DNA from: Hoplostethus atlanticus
Lineage: Eukaryota > Chordata > Actinopteri > Trachichthyiformes > Trachichthyidae
Direction: 5' to 3'
Length of the DNA: 64,000 nt
Assembly (NCBI GenBank): GCA_034670405.1
Contig: JAXDDX010000051.1
Coordinates: 2,489,001-2,553,000 of the forward strand
The position numbers and the translations under genes are program-made. Below, piece by piece: positions 1 through 12,900 of this stretch. The notes below the pieces were generated by a model, which saw nothing but the letters and a program-made list of their open reading frames with translations, searched no databases and was not told the DNA's origin. Each line of letters starts with the position of its first letter. The first letter of the stretch is position 1.

Positions 1-1045
1 GGCTAATTGAACTAAATAATTAACAACAAATCAATAATATTCCTGACACATTCCTCTAGGGTCTCTTATTATAGTATCGCTATAATATTCCTAGAGAGAT
101 TGTAAATCTGATGTGATATTTATTATAGGATTCCTTTAGTTAGTTAGTGATTGAACACCGAGGTATTTGGGAGGTCCCAGTCGGCACTAACTAAACCTAA
201 CGACTGTGACTATTGCCTGCTTTGTATTATTGGCATGGTAAGTGTTACACATGCAACATCAATAGGCCTGCTGACTTTGCGACAGTACTAAGCAACTTCA
301 TGAATCAAACTGATGTCACATCTGCCGCTGTAGTTTTGGTTTTCAATTTCAAATTCACTTCATCTTGTAAACACAGTAGGGGATTATGAGTTGTGATCAA
401 ACTGTGGGTGTTAGCTGGTCTATGTTCTTCTTTCCGTGGTGTTTGGTAATATCCACATGATGGAGGAAGTGGTGAATATGAGGCCCTGTTGACAAATTTA
501 TGTTCAGGGCACAAGAGTTTTTAGCATCATGTCCTTTACATTTAATCAGTAAGGAAATCCCGTATCTCTTTTGTTTAGCATGAGAAGGCAGTAATGTACA
601 AGCAGGAGCTCAAGTTCCTTGTGAGAAAGACTATTTTTTTGCTGTATTCAGCAAGCAAACATGTTTATTTGTTTTGAGCTCCTGTTGACGCGGAGTATTG
701 GAGGCAGATCTGGTAATTAGACCTCATATTGATCTCTTTCATTCAATGGAATTCCAAGACTTTATAAAGATTAGATCGAGATCGACGAGTGAGTCTATAC
801 CGTCCTTCCTTCCCCTTGAGTGATGAGTCACTGTGTGTGTGTGCCGTGCCTTGCTGTGCCTAGTGGTGGGTATTTCCCCTCTGTGCCTTCCTCTCATTCA
901 CTTCCCCTTGTTGTGCTCTTTTTCTCAAACCTACTTTCTCATCCTTCGCCTACTCTGTCTCCTCCTCACCAGTTGTTTGGCTGTAGGTCCATTGTTCAGC
1001 TTTCTTACCCACAGTCCTTTCTCCCTGCCTTCTCTCCCCCATTAG

Positions 1046-2327
1046 CTCCAGTTGTGGGACACGGCGGGACAGGAGCGCTTCCGTAAGTCCATGGTGCCGC
1101 ACTACTACCGCAACGTTCACGCCGTGCTCTTTGTCTATGATGTTACCTGCCCTGCCAGTTTCAGGGGCCTGCCTGCCTGGATAGAAGAGTGTAGGCAGAA
1201 TTCCCTGGGCCAGGATATCCCCAGGTAAAGCAACACAAGTCTCTATATATACTGTCATGCACTAAAAGGTGCACCAGATTCACAATAAGCAATTAGCAAT
1301 AGATTTGGTGTTTGGTGGTGTCTTTTTCTTATTCCCCCCCGATAACTGGCCAAATGTAGATGACATGACGTCACATCAAGATATTTCCTGGGCAGCTACA
1401 ATGGATAGCAGGAATGATAGCAGAAATGTTTTCAGCTATCTAAAACATCAATGGTAAATGTCAGATTTTGGTGTCAGCCACTCAGAATCAAAGAGCAAGG
1501 GCTTCTTTCTAGACTCACCATTTGAACATTGAACAATCACACTGGGAGAAATCCACCGTAGAAGAGACAGATACCAATAGCTTCAATAGACCAGCCACAA
1601 GACATGTCATTTTTTGAAAAAGGGGTGCAGCCCTGATCACAGATGCGCCACAGTGTTTACAAACTAGTTGACTAGCTAGCTGTATGCCCACCGTCTGATT
1701 TGAAAGTTCACATCCCTTCTCTGGGGATTGTTGAAAGGAAATCACTAAAGTAGGAGTAGACGAGGCAGGTTGAGGGATAGCGGGTACATCAAAAGGTGAA
1801 GGTGAAGTCGAGATGCTGCAGTTTCAGGCAAAATAAGGATATCCTGTCTGTTTGAAATGTGTAATTACTAGCCAGGAGCAGATGTAGGACCCATTTCATT
1901 ATTCCTCCTGTTCAGTTGGACTCCTTGATTACGTGAACTCTTTTAAAAATGTAACACGTTTCTACCGTCTCCTTTCCTCCCCAGGTTCCTGGTGGGTAAT
2001 AAAATTGACCTGTGTGACCATATCAGGGCTGATGTTCGGGTGAGCCGGGAGCAGGCGATGAAGTTCGCAGAGGCCCATGGTATGACGCTGTTTGAGACCT
2101 CCGCCAAGAGCCCCCAACCAAAAAGTGGGGTACACAGACGAGGAGAAGGTGGCAACAGGGCGGTGCCATATCAACAGGACAAGGTGGAAGACATAGTCCT
2201 GGCTGTGGCCGCCAGGCTGAAGAGACAGAAGAAACCTTCAGCAGTGAACACCAGGGGATATGGCGGGTCTTTTAAAGTACCGGCCAAGAAAGGAGCAGAG
2301 AAAGACCTGTGGGTCTGCACCTGCTGA
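1046..2327 (+). CDS. rab33b: RAB33-type small GTPase, 3' part (two exons; first exon lies left of the window)
   Basis: The coding exons are 1046-1224 and 1985-2327, giving 173 residues that end at TGA. The frame runs across the splice (AG|G, Arg). What is seen: the G3 motif WDTAGQ, the G4 motif GNKIDL, the G5 motif ETSAK, and a C-terminal Cys-Thr-Cys that fits double geranylgeranylation. The stretch from RFRKSMV through HYYRNVHAV to WIEEC is typical of RAB33. RAB33 proteins act at the Golgi and, through ATG16L1, in autophagy. The P-loop and switch I are missing because exon 1 is upstream. The choice of RAB33B over RAB33A rests on the IEEC...DIPR wording and on MGARP and ELF2 next door, as on human 4q31. 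Between ETSAK and the last helix (KVEDIVLAV) there is an unusual in-frame insertion of roughly 17 residues rich in Gly and Arg. Family assignment is firm; the paralogue is likely. Confidence 0.88.
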
Positions 2328-2422
2328 GAAAGAGAGAGAGAGCACTGGCTTGTCTCTTCAGATTGAAAACTGACTTTTTAGAGCTTTTTGTATGTGTGTG
2401 TGTTTTTGGGTCAAAGTGTGTA

Positions 2423-2453
<31 letters not shown>

Positions 2454-2738
2454 ATAAGAGACTGTTAGCATGCAAATGTGTGGTTAACTTGAACGTGTTG
2501 TACGTTACGTGTTCATTCCTGACCAAAGGTGACCATTTGAAATGTACGTCTTTTTAAAATTTGAAGTTGAGTTGCTGTCATTTCTTATTTTGCGACTGAA
2601 GACCCAGATGGAAAACTGTGATGTTCGTCTTCTTGAAGTGATCTCAAAGTGCCTTTCCTCTAATACTCTTAATATTTATAGTGTACCATTTAGGAATCTT
2701 GTGTACATTTGTGATCTTATTGTTGACAATTGGTGTAA

Positions 2739-2744
2739 AATAAA
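2739..2744 (+). promoter_or_regulatory. Polyadenylation signal of the RAB33 gene
   Basis: This AATAAA lies about 410 bases after the RAB33 stop codon, in an AT-rich 3' untranslated stretch that also holds a TG repeat near 2395-2455. It is the first good signal downstream. Confidence 0.6.
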
Positions 2745-3249
2745 AGACTGTGAATGTAACATATGGCATTTGATGAAGGCTCTTATTCAAAGCACCTTGC
2801 AGTACCATGACTACATAGAGTTTTAGTATGTGTGGCCTCAGTGGGAACCCTGTCAGTGCTGTGCTCTTATTTTTTGGGATTTGATCACACTCAGTTTTTA
2901 CTTTCTTTTAGCATAGGAATGCAAGAGGCCACAACAGATGGTGGAGCAGAGTGAATGACTTGACCTTGGTTTTCTCAAAGCATCAACACACTAGAGGACC
3001 TACACTGACTCAACTTTCTCTTACTTACAGTAGAAGGAAGATAATGTTTTTTTATCCAAGTTGTTTTGGGGAACTCAGACTTTACCTGGGAAACTTTTGA
3101 AATGTTCTGTGCTAACCTTGAGTAAAACTTGTTTGGGTCTCTCTGTCAAGAGAAATGTTCAAAACCACATTTTAAAGCAGTGACTACCCATTTCATTTAG
3201 CATCTGGAACTGTATCCTAAAGTAGAAAACCTGAGGATTGCATACATGT

Positions 3250-3412
3250 ATTGGTGCAGCAGGGTAGCCTCATGAGTAACCGAAAGGTCATAGGTTCAAT
3301 CCTCACATCAGCCAATGTGTCCTTGATTCAAACGAACAAACGAACCCCCGTCTGCTCACTCATTGTGAGTTGCTGTGGATAAGAGTGTCAGTTAAATGCT
3401 GTAAAGGAATAC
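3250..3412 (+). repeat. tRNA-derived SINE fragment with common fish tail
   Basis: A B-box-like GGTTCAATCC follows an 'aaccgaaaggtcata' stretch. It is followed by the tail GGATAAGAGTGTCAGTTAAA, the widely shared 3' end of teleost SINEs and their partner LINEs. The copy is degenerate. It lies between RAB33 and MGARP. Confidence 0.7.
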
Positions 3413-3775
3413 ATGCTTGGGTTTCAGGTGGGTTGTTTAGAAGCTGTGTTAACTGGCTGCTCGTGTTTTCTCACCACAGCGCCGTGTCCAGACATCAGAC
3501 CAGTCATGCACTGGTCTTGTGCATGTGTAGTGTGGGCGATGGAGAGTGTATCACATGTGTTGTGATTGTATCTGTCTAATCGATGATTCAGAATCCATCA
3601 CATGATGTCTTCCAGATTATATCCTGCAACACAAGAGGCACTAACAGCTGTGCATGTGTGTGTGTCTATCTGTGTGCACGTGTGAGGCTACTATGACACA
3701 ATGGTGTAACATTCACCACCCAACTGGAAGATGTCTCTGTCTCAAGGAAGGAGGTTCTTCTTGATTCAAATCCCT

Positions 3776-3850
3776 TAACATTTTACGTATTTATCTGACA
3801 CTCGTATACAGAGCAACTTACAAAGAGTGCCACAGCAGAAAAAGCTTAAA
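3776..3850 (-). repeat. SINE/LINE tail remnant, reverse orientation
   Basis: The stretch 'atctgacactcgtatacaga' followed by 'gcaacttacaaagagtg' is a degenerate reverse complement of the fish SINE tail (normally ATTTAGCTGACGCTTTTATC). The rest of 2750-4980 shows no gene. Confidence 0.5.
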
Positions 3851-4689
3851 TTCCTAGATCACCAAAATGAAAAGTAACCAAAAACAAGGAGTGCAAAGCT
3901 CAGTACAATATCAATTGTACAATACAAGGCTGGAGGTGTGGATCCATGTGCAGCTTTATACACCAGGATTTTGAATTTGATACAAATTCAAAGTGCAAAG
4001 AGATGATCCCAGGGCAATCTCACTCCAAAAACCAATGCGTGTTGTTTGATACATGAGGTGAACACTTGCTGTCTTTAACCACAGGAGGACGCCAGACACA
4101 CTGTACATTCTTTGAGCCCATGTTGAAGTAAAGCGAGGTGTGACTATTGACTCTGGCCCAGCCTCTATCAACCTAACTATACTTTAGAGACATATTTAGC
4201 TATCGGTGCTTATAGAGAAAGAGCACTTTCCTCTCTCACTGTCCCTGTGTCTGTCTCTCCATCCGTCCGTCTACCTCCAGTACCATGTTTTGGGCCTGGC
4301 ACTCAGAGCCACGTGGGCCCACAACAGCACCCCGTAGTGTATTATGCAACCACTCTTAGCTGTCTTTCCGAGCAAAGGTCTCTACAGAGTTTCACAGCAA
4401 CAGGGATCCTTGATTTCATTGTATTATCATCATTAATATTGTAAGGGATTTTGAAAGATGTGAAGTTCTGCATCAAAGATTAAACAAAATGACAAAAGTG
4501 GCATTGAATGAGGAAAAACTTCCGCATTACTGTTTTTGAGTCTAGAATTATTTAGGACCTGTTCTCGACCGATGACCCAGATATTCAATATGCTTGAATG
4601 ACCTAATCATTATTTACCCTCACGAAAAAATAACTTTTAGTCATCCTATATGATTTTGTACGGCTATTATACGAATATCACTGTAAATA

Positions 4690-4825
4690 TCATCATCTCT
4701 TCTTTTAATCTTTTATTATTGGTTTTAATCTTTTACCTTTCTCCACTTTGTATCTGCACTTTTTATTTGTTGTGAAGCACATTGCATCTTAATGTATGAA
4801 ATGTGCTATATAAATACATTTAGAC
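4690..4825 (+). repeat. LINE 3'-tail remnant
   Basis: The block ends 'gtgaagcacattgcatctta' and then 'atgtgctatataaatacatt'. This resembles the 3' end of a LINE family common in fish, which usually ends with a gctatataaataaa-type sequence. No reverse transcriptase is visible. Confidence 0.5.
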
Positions 4826-4987
4826 ATTTCATTTGATTTCATTATGGTATAGGAGTAAGAAATACTCCTAATCCCCAAATAATACCCAGCAAAGTATCAC
4901 ATCTTCACGAATGAGTTTTCCAAAGAACAGTGTTGGGATCAGTCGTCTGTCAGAGAGGAGGAGGAACACTGACACTCTGCTATTCCC

Positions 4988-5030
4988 ATTGGACCGCAGG
5001 GAACGCTCCTCCTCATTCATTCTATAAAAG
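4988..5030 (+). promoter_or_regulatory. Putative MGARP core promoter (inverted CCAAT box and TATA box)
   Basis: ATTGG (inverted CCAAT) at 4988-4992 and TCTATAAAAG at 5021-5030 sit 105 and about 65 bases before the MGARP start codon. A short CA run lies between the TATA box and the ATG. This is a compact arrangement for a TATA-driven promoter; the transcription start was not observed. Confidence 0.6.
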
Positions 5031-5092
5031 CTCTTGCTGAACACACACACACACACACTCTATATTGTGTGACCATTCATCAGCGAGTAAAG

Positions 5093-8000
5093 ATGTTCTG
5101 CAGACGGGCATGGCAGAGACTTGGGCCCCTGGCACGGAGGGCATTCAAACCCTCATCCACGAATGGTGAGTCAGGTAACTGTTTGTGCAGGCGTTTTTTG
5201 TTGACTGGTTGTGGTGCGTATTTAAAAAAAAGTTTAATTTTCCCGATTGAGAAGCTTCCCGAGCTCTAAATGGGCTGTTTCATGCATTATTCTCAAATCA
5301 GTAGTTTTAACTGCATGTGTTAATGCAATGAAACTAAATGTAGGATGATTATTGCCGTGTGGCTAGTCGAGCGGCATCCGCCCCGGGCAGCCTGCGGGGG
5401 GGCGTGTCCTGCTTTGGGAACAGTCAGTCCTGCACATGAGTTATGAAACAGCGCATCACACGCGACAAAAAACTCACTCGAACCACGTTTATATAACTGA
5501 GCGACATTAAATGCACCCATGACCATCCATGCTGTATTTGTAACTAAACCAGTTTCCAAGCCATTTTAAGACTTCAGCAAGTAAACGTCCTGCCAGGCCT
5601 TTTCTCCACCTGTGCTCTTAACAAGGTGTTTGCAGTTATTGGTCCCTTCCCCATGTTGTAGAATGGAACTAATAAGAAATGATAAGAAAATTTACACTCT
5701 GAACCTGGATTTTACTGTTGTTGTTGTTGTTGTTGTCGGACTCCTATGAGCAGGGACAACCTGGGGATGAACATGCAGATTATTCCCTGTAGAAGAACCA
5801 GTTCCTCTTGAACTTGAAGCCATTAGGCCCACTAAGCTTTTTAAAACGTCCATTACCTCTGGCTTTTTCTCAGATTTCCCCAAAAGCCTCTCTTTAGTGA
5901 ATGTAATTGCGTTTTAAAGTGCTTGAGAGTTTGCATGTAAGATCAGGGGATTTGAGACTTGATCACTTGTATTTTTAGGTCTTTCTCTTTTCACGCGTTC
6001 TTGCCTGGATCATCCCTTTACTCGCTGATCTCTCCATGCGTCACTGCATGTGAAATTTAACCTGAGGGAGGTTGTGTGCTGTTGCTGCTGTAATTTCCTG
6101 TTTATAAACCACTAGCAGACCCCTTACTGATGCTGCAGGAACTGCATCGCCACACAAACTTGCAAGGCCAGAGCGGGCAATGATGGTCAATGTAACTATG
6201 ATGCTTTTTTTTGCATTCAGGTGTCAAGTGTATGCCAAAGAATGGTGTGTGTGTGTGTGTGCTAGTCGTTTTGCTGAATATCAATAAGTAGAAAAACAAG
6301 TCGGGGTTGCCAGGCCTTTGTCCCTGGGTGGATGGTGTTTAGTTTGCACACACCTGCTCTAGGTTGTGTGCAAAAGGAGATGTGACTGTCCTCATCTCAT
6401 CCACCATGCATGTCCATGTTTCATGGCTATAGAGCAACCTCCTTTGCGTTTTTTGTATGTGTTGCATGACATGCGTGTCCCTTTTTGACAGGCTTTAACC
6501 TGAGTGCAGGGATTAACTGATTACCTTTTTTAAAAATAACCTGCACTTGGCCTTGTCCAGGCACAGTGCTGCTGTGTCATGGGTATTAGAGGGGCAGAGA
6601 TAAGGTTGGGAGGACTTACTGCAAGGTTGGCTCAGCATCTATGATGGGATGGTGTTCATCTGTTAGCTGTTGTTTCCCATCACATAGCTTTTTTGTTTTG
6701 GTCAATGTATCCCTTGTATTTTAATGGTGGAGAATGGAAAGTTCTCAGTTAAATGATAGTTTTGGTTTCAATTGTCATAATAGATTGAGTTTGATAATTA
6801 CATTCCCTCAGGTAACAGAGGCTGAAAATGGGGTCTTTACTGTAGAAGCTGTTAGTAAAAATAACACTTTTTGTACCTGGAAATTTTGTAGGTAAAGTCT
6901 AAAGGGTTAAGAACAAGTAAAGCTGATTTTTGGTAAAGTTGGAAGAGTAACTCAGTTTGTAGTATTTAGTCCCTATCTTTATACGGAGAAGAGGTGTGCT
7001 TGGGGGGAAAAGCACAAGATGAATGGTGATTCTGTCTACATGTGGAGGGGGGAGGGGCTGTACATTGTGTTCCTTCACTGCTTCAACTGGGCTAGTCAGC
7101 TTGTCAGGGGAAAAATACACATTCATGTGTCCACACAGATAGCATAAAACCTGCTAAAAATTTCATAGAACTGTTTGGATACGTGCTTTTGTGTCTGATC
7201 TCAGAAGAGATTAGGTCAAGGCAGTGTTTTGGGATGAAGGGTGGTTTTATTTATGGCCTTCATGCACCACTGCAAAGTCTCTAAACACAAGGCAGTCTTT
7301 TTACTGGACATGCAAGCAGCATGTTAACCCTACCTAGCCACCGAAACAACAATGGCCTATTAAAGGTTGTCGAAGGCCTTGGATCCCCTTAATTTGTCAG
7401 TTTTCACAAGACGCAGTTGTATGACATGAACACAAGTCCACCAGATAATTTGTTTGGATGAAGATCTTAGCTCTTGAAGCAGGAAGGGTTTGTGTTTGGT
7501 TAAAGGGACAATTCAGTGTTTAACTTGGCTGCTGCTAAATCTTTCCATCTCCTCTGCTACAAATAAGTGGGGGTATATTGTGTAACTGGGTTAAGAGATC
7601 GAGCAAACAGAAGACGCTACTTTGTCCAACTTCAGATGGCGTCACAGCTCTGAATAAAGCAGTCCCATAATAAATGGTCCCAAAAATAAACTCCTTCTCA
7701 CCTGCTTATGCTTATTTTGGATTTCATGATGTGCAAGGTAAACCTTCCAGACGTGCCACAAGGCCACCCAATGGATAAATGATGGAGCGAATTACTCCAT
7801 CTATCATCAATGCACTCCATTTAAAAAGGCAAACAATATAAACATGAGCAAATGCAAACTTGATGAAAGTAGTTATGCAGAAGGTTTAAAAAAATATATA
7901 TATATATTATTATTTATTTATTCCCCCCCCCCAAAGTAACCTTCTTGGTGAATCTTCTACCTTCCCTTTCTGTGTCGTCCTCAGCAGCTCCAGTGCGGCA

Positions 8001-9908
8001 CATGTCCTTTGGGATCCCTGGTGGGTCCACCAACATTACGTACTTTCTTCTGTGTGGAGGAGGCCTCACCGCTGCAGTGGTCTACGTGAGTTTCTCGGAG
8101 TCCTCCATCACATTTTCTGTTTTCCAATTGTCTTCTTCCACTATTTATCCAAAGTCATGGAGCAGACATTACCACAGCTTTGGAACTGGAAGGCACTTTT
8201 GTGCTTTATAAAACACTCATTTGTTTCTACCGACTATATTGTCAGAGTAAATTTAGTCACCGTTAAAGCACAACAGTTGTAAACTAATCATTACTGGTAT
8301 GCTGCTTGCAAGGCACAGATGTATCAAATGTGTTGTCATGTTAGACAAAATGGTGGCGTAAGGGGGCCATTTTGAAATTCTGACATACTCCTTTGTGTTG
8401 TAACATGTCCATCTCACCTCCACAGGCCTACAAGACTATCAACGGTGATAGTGACAGATATAATGACAGACTTGCCGACATGGGCGCCAAGTCGAAGGGT
8501 GAGTCTACTGAATGCACTCCTCAATATGATGTATATCAGTATGACCCACACTTACTATATAGCTAACTGTCTAGTTCTGTCATTTGTGTCAGCTCAGTAT
8601 TCCCAAATTCAATAATGGAATCAAAAAGGTCCGGCCTTGTGTTGTCAGGTAGTGAAGGAATGTGGCACTGCTCTGAAACCATATAACATTCAGCTCACAG
8701 GCCTTCTGTAGCTGGCTCATCTGCTAAGGGAAGGCAGAAAATCTGGGGATGAGAGACTGTTTTGGCTATGCCACCCAAATATCATGCATGGTAGGCTGGT
8801 CACTCAATAGGTTAATCTGGCCTGTCCACTCTGATTGCGATTTGCAAATGATTTGTCTATTCAGCCAGTTTGGGCCTGGAGGATGGTGGCTGTGTGCCCA
8901 GACTAGCTAGCTAGTCTGTAAGGGTGTTAAGCTTCTGCTTTCACTGGTTCAGATCAGTACGTGCAGTCTGAGATTGTTACAGCTGGTCAAAAATAGTCCA
9001 AAGTCCAGCACCCTACAGAGTTGGGCAGTATATTGCTTTGGCTTTAAGATGGCCATTGACTGAATTGCTCTTTTCCAATTGGCTGTCTAGGTGCCTAGAA
9101 ACAATAATTAAGTTATTGTGATCAGCTTTTATATTGTGAGAATAAATGCAAATCCAGTGTATTTTTCTGTCATCACATATCATTGGTTTGTTACATGTGA
9201 CAGGACACCTGTGTTTCATTGATGTACTTTATGAGAATAAATAGCTTCATGAAAATCCTCTCCTAGCCATGTGCTGCACAAAGATCAATAACCTTTCCCA
9301 AGAAAAAGCATTAAGGCCCGAATACTATTCTTCCCAGTGCTCTGAGCACCACAATCCTAAATGCCACAAGTACTGAGGGAAGACTGACAAAGTTACATAG
9401 TCTCTCTTACAACCCCTTTATTGTTCTATCAGCAGCTCCTCCAGCTGAGGCAGTAGCAGAGGCCATAGCTGCCCCAGTTGAACCCGCCCCAGTGGAGGAG
9501 GCAGCACTGGTCGCAGAGTCTGTCGCTGCTCCTGCAGAAGCTGCAGCTCCAGCAGAAGAACCTGTGGCAGAGACCGCTGCTGAACCCGTCGCCGAGGTGA
9601 TCTCCGAGCAAGCGGCTGCCCCAGCTACTGAGGAGGTTGTTGCCGAGACTGCAGCTGATCCAGCGGTCACAGAAGAGGCTGCTCCACCTGTTGCAGTAGA
9701 GGACACCCCTGAAGCAGCTCCTGTCGCCGTGGAAGCAGTTGCCATGGAGGAAGCCCCAGCAGAGGCTCCTGCAGCGGAGAGTGCCGGTATGGCAGCAGAG
9801 GAAGTCCCTCCCCCTCCCCCTGCTGAGGCAGAGACTGGCCCTGCAGCCCCTGAAGCTGAAGCTGAAGCTGAGGCCGAGGCCGCCTCTGCTGTTCAAGAGG
9901 CTGCATAA
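5093..9908 (+). CDS. mgarp: MGARP, short isoform (mitochondria-localised glutamic-acid-rich protein)
   Basis: Exons 5093-5165, 7985-8085, 8426-8498 and 9433-9908 give 240 residues, the same length I recall for human MGARP. The start is the first ATG after the TATA box and opens a basic N-terminus (MFCRRAWQRLGPLARRAF) like a mitochondrial targeting or anchor sequence. Residues 29-41 carry an RHMSF...GGS block. Residues 42-60 are a single hydrophobic segment ending in AYKT, as in mammalian MGARP. The last exon is almost pure Ala, Glu, Val and Pro, with EAEAEAEAEA near the end. Known role of the family (also called HUMMR or OSAP): a mitochondrial membrane protein linked to mitochondrial transport and hypoxia. 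Exons 2 and 4 both begin at CAGCAG tandem acceptors, so one-residue variants are possible. A second 3' end is listed separately. Confidence 0.85.
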
Positions 9909-12900
9909 GGCTTTGATGGTTCTAGGTTCATCCAGAAGGGAGTGCTGTATGTCCCTCTTCTTTGGGCCCAGAAAAAATGGACTTATGAACCCCCCCCCTC
10001 CCCCCCCATTCAAAGATTCATAAATACCAGGGGCAAACAGCATTTGGTTTTCACTTCCAGTTGGTTGAAGGATACACTTGTGGTCCATCAGTCCAGTTTT
10101 TGGGGCCCTTTTCCCTAACCCCAACCCACCTTGCACAGACCCAAAATATAACCCTTGACAATAAGATGCCAGTTTAGATTACACTATTAAGGACACTTAA
10201 CTTCTGCTTGGAAAATTCAGAGCAAATTATGGTTTGGCCACTGTGAGGGCTGGAACTGAGTTGATGAATGTAACTAAAATTCCTGACACCTGTGTTTATT
10301 AAAAAATATATATATATTCCAAGTTTTCTTTACAACAGGACCTAAGCCTGCACCTTGTTCCTTCAGTCTTTTATTGCTTGCCACATAGTTTTCTCAGTAT
10401 TATCATCCAGCAAAAATGTAAGTGTCCTGTCCCTCAAGAATCTGAAGCATTTGTGGCAGGTTGTCAACTATAGAAACGATAAATCTATTGGATACTTGGG
10501 CTGATTATTCTGTAGGTTATTGTGAAATGTGACTAAAAACCTGCAAGCCCCTTTTCCTCCACCACTTGTCTACTTTTCCTCTCCCATAAAGCGCTATTCA
10601 TGCAACTCTTCCCAGAATTACATTGTAGACATTTAGTCTAAATGAATATCCTTGTACATCACCTGTGCTCCAGGAGTCAAAACAGACCTGAGTGCAGCCT
10701 GAATGCGGTTTGCTCCTGCAGTCTTCCTGCTATGACACTTCTGGCTCTACTAGATAATCACATCCATGTACTCTTCTGGGGCAAGCACAGATACTATTTA
10801 ACTAAACCAATGTCCCATCTGCTCAACATGAGATCTCTTATCAGTTGTTTGCAGCCAGTCTAAGCCAGTCTGCACCCACTTCATCTAACTGACCATTTGT
10901 TACTTCCACAAGTGATGAGGCAAGTCAGTCAGAACCTGCCAGCGTTTTGTACAGCACCAATTTACCAACCACATTCACACACGTCAGACCATTCAAACGC
11001 TGTGACCCTCGCTTTGACTAGCCTAGCCTTTACCAGCCTTAGAAATGCAAAGCCATTTTTGTTCCTGTTTATGTGCCAGTACTGTTCTGGTGTTTCTGGT
11101 TTCTTAACTGTGAAATTCTAATCTTTTGAGGAAACACTCTAGAAACTCATTAACCTCTGACTGTCAGTGTTGGATGTTTTGTACTAGTTTCAAAGTTGTC
11201 ATGACTAATATTTTAGTATTTTTCAAAGAATGAAACGGTATCACGGAATAATAAGGGAAGTTGAAGTTGTTCAATAAAGACATTGTCATTCTTTTTTGGT
11301 CCTATATTGCATTTTTGCATTTAAGTGTTTGTTTTTTGTTTTTTAAACCTTTTTTTTTTTTCTTATAGATATATAATAAATTCACAATTTCTGTAGGTTG
11401 TTGAACAAATAGCACCATGTCCAAAATTGGTTCAGGATCAATATGTAATCAGATATATTCTCTTACAGGCACCCTTTGTCAAGCAGTTGTCATACCAGGT
11501 ACTGGCTACTTTGTGCTAGAGTGCTTCCAACACCCCTCCTGTACCATACTCTAAGAACCTTTGTATGTGTTTTAAAAATACTTGTAGGTCTAAAATAACC
11601 CATTTCCTGTAGTTATTCCCGTCTGAAGACTCCCTGTGCCGTATTCATGCCCCTAAGCATTTGAGTTGAAGACTGACTGACTGCATTCTCGTTTGGCACC
11701 ATTTACAGTTGACTAAATCTGCCTTGAATGCCATGTTTCTACTTCTGCCTTTTTTTTTGCCACACCTGAGAAGCAAATGACACTTCACCTAACATGAACA
11801 GTCTTTGCCAATATTTTGGTCTGTATTAAGTTAGTCATAACTAAGAATGTACAAGAGGCAGAAGAGAGCTGCCTGCAGTAACCATGGCTCCATGTCAGAT
11901 GGATGTGACAAGTTCTGTTGTGGAGAAACTGATTTAAAAGCACACTACATGCATTAAACAGTGCACATTGTTTGTCAGCCTTTCAGATAACCTTTGACAT
12001 CCCACAAGACTTAATATTAATCCTATATGTAGATAGTTTCTAAACTTGTCTACGAATCAGAGTGCTCACAAGATACATATAAGCTAGCAGTTGTGTCTGG
12101 GTCTATGACAAATGTTTCAAAATTTGGGAGTTGAACCAATAGAAGGGGCATGAACTGGTTGAGTAGTCTCCTGTAGATTCCTGAACCTTTGGTGATTTCA
12201 TACCACTCAGTTGTAGCAGCCTGGTCAAGGTAAGTGGAATTTATACAACACAGCATTGCAGTCCATTAACAAAATCAAGTATATGCAATGATTAATCTAG
12301 TTACTGAAGTATTACATGTGTTGTACTGCCTTTTTGGCTTTACACTTTCACATTGTATCCATTCCATTTCACATATCCATTCTCCTGGCTATAAGCCATA
12401 TTGCTCACACTGCTGTAGAGCTTTACTATGGATTGCAAAACTGTGTAATATGGAAATCACAGTAAGGTCCACAGTACAGGAGGCTGTCAATCTCTTAAGC
12501 ATATTGCATTGCAAAATACAATACTATTACAAGGCAAGCTTACATCATACAGCAGTCACAATATTGATGTGCTTAAAGTAGAATATGAGACATCAAAAAG
12601 GCATTTATAGTCATGCTCTTGTGGCCATTTGAATGTGTGAACTCAAATTCACTCTGTATCTCAAAGCCATTACTTTATGTCCCCTTTTTCTCCTTCAGAG
12701 TCCCCACCAGACCTCCTTACGGCTGTGAAGAGCCTGGTCGGCTCTACAGTCGAGATAGCAGCGGCTTCTGTTGGTGAGACTAGCATAGTGAATGCCGTCC
12801 GGCATGTGGAAGGTGATGGGAAGGCACCCGGAGCTTTGGAATCCATAGTGGGGATGCTAGAACCAGATGTTCCAAAGGGAAACAAGGAGGAAGTAGTTGA

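Noticed and set aside
820..1258. Open frames on both strands before and across the RAB33 exon
   Set aside because: Upstream of 1046 there is pyrimidine-rich intron sequence; the P-loop exon is not present in the window.
9429..10136. 235-codon open frame on the minus strand opposite the MGARP last exon
   Set aside because: It is the antisense shadow of the repetitive Ala/Glu-rich exon; composition is Cys/Ser/Arg-rich and matches no family.
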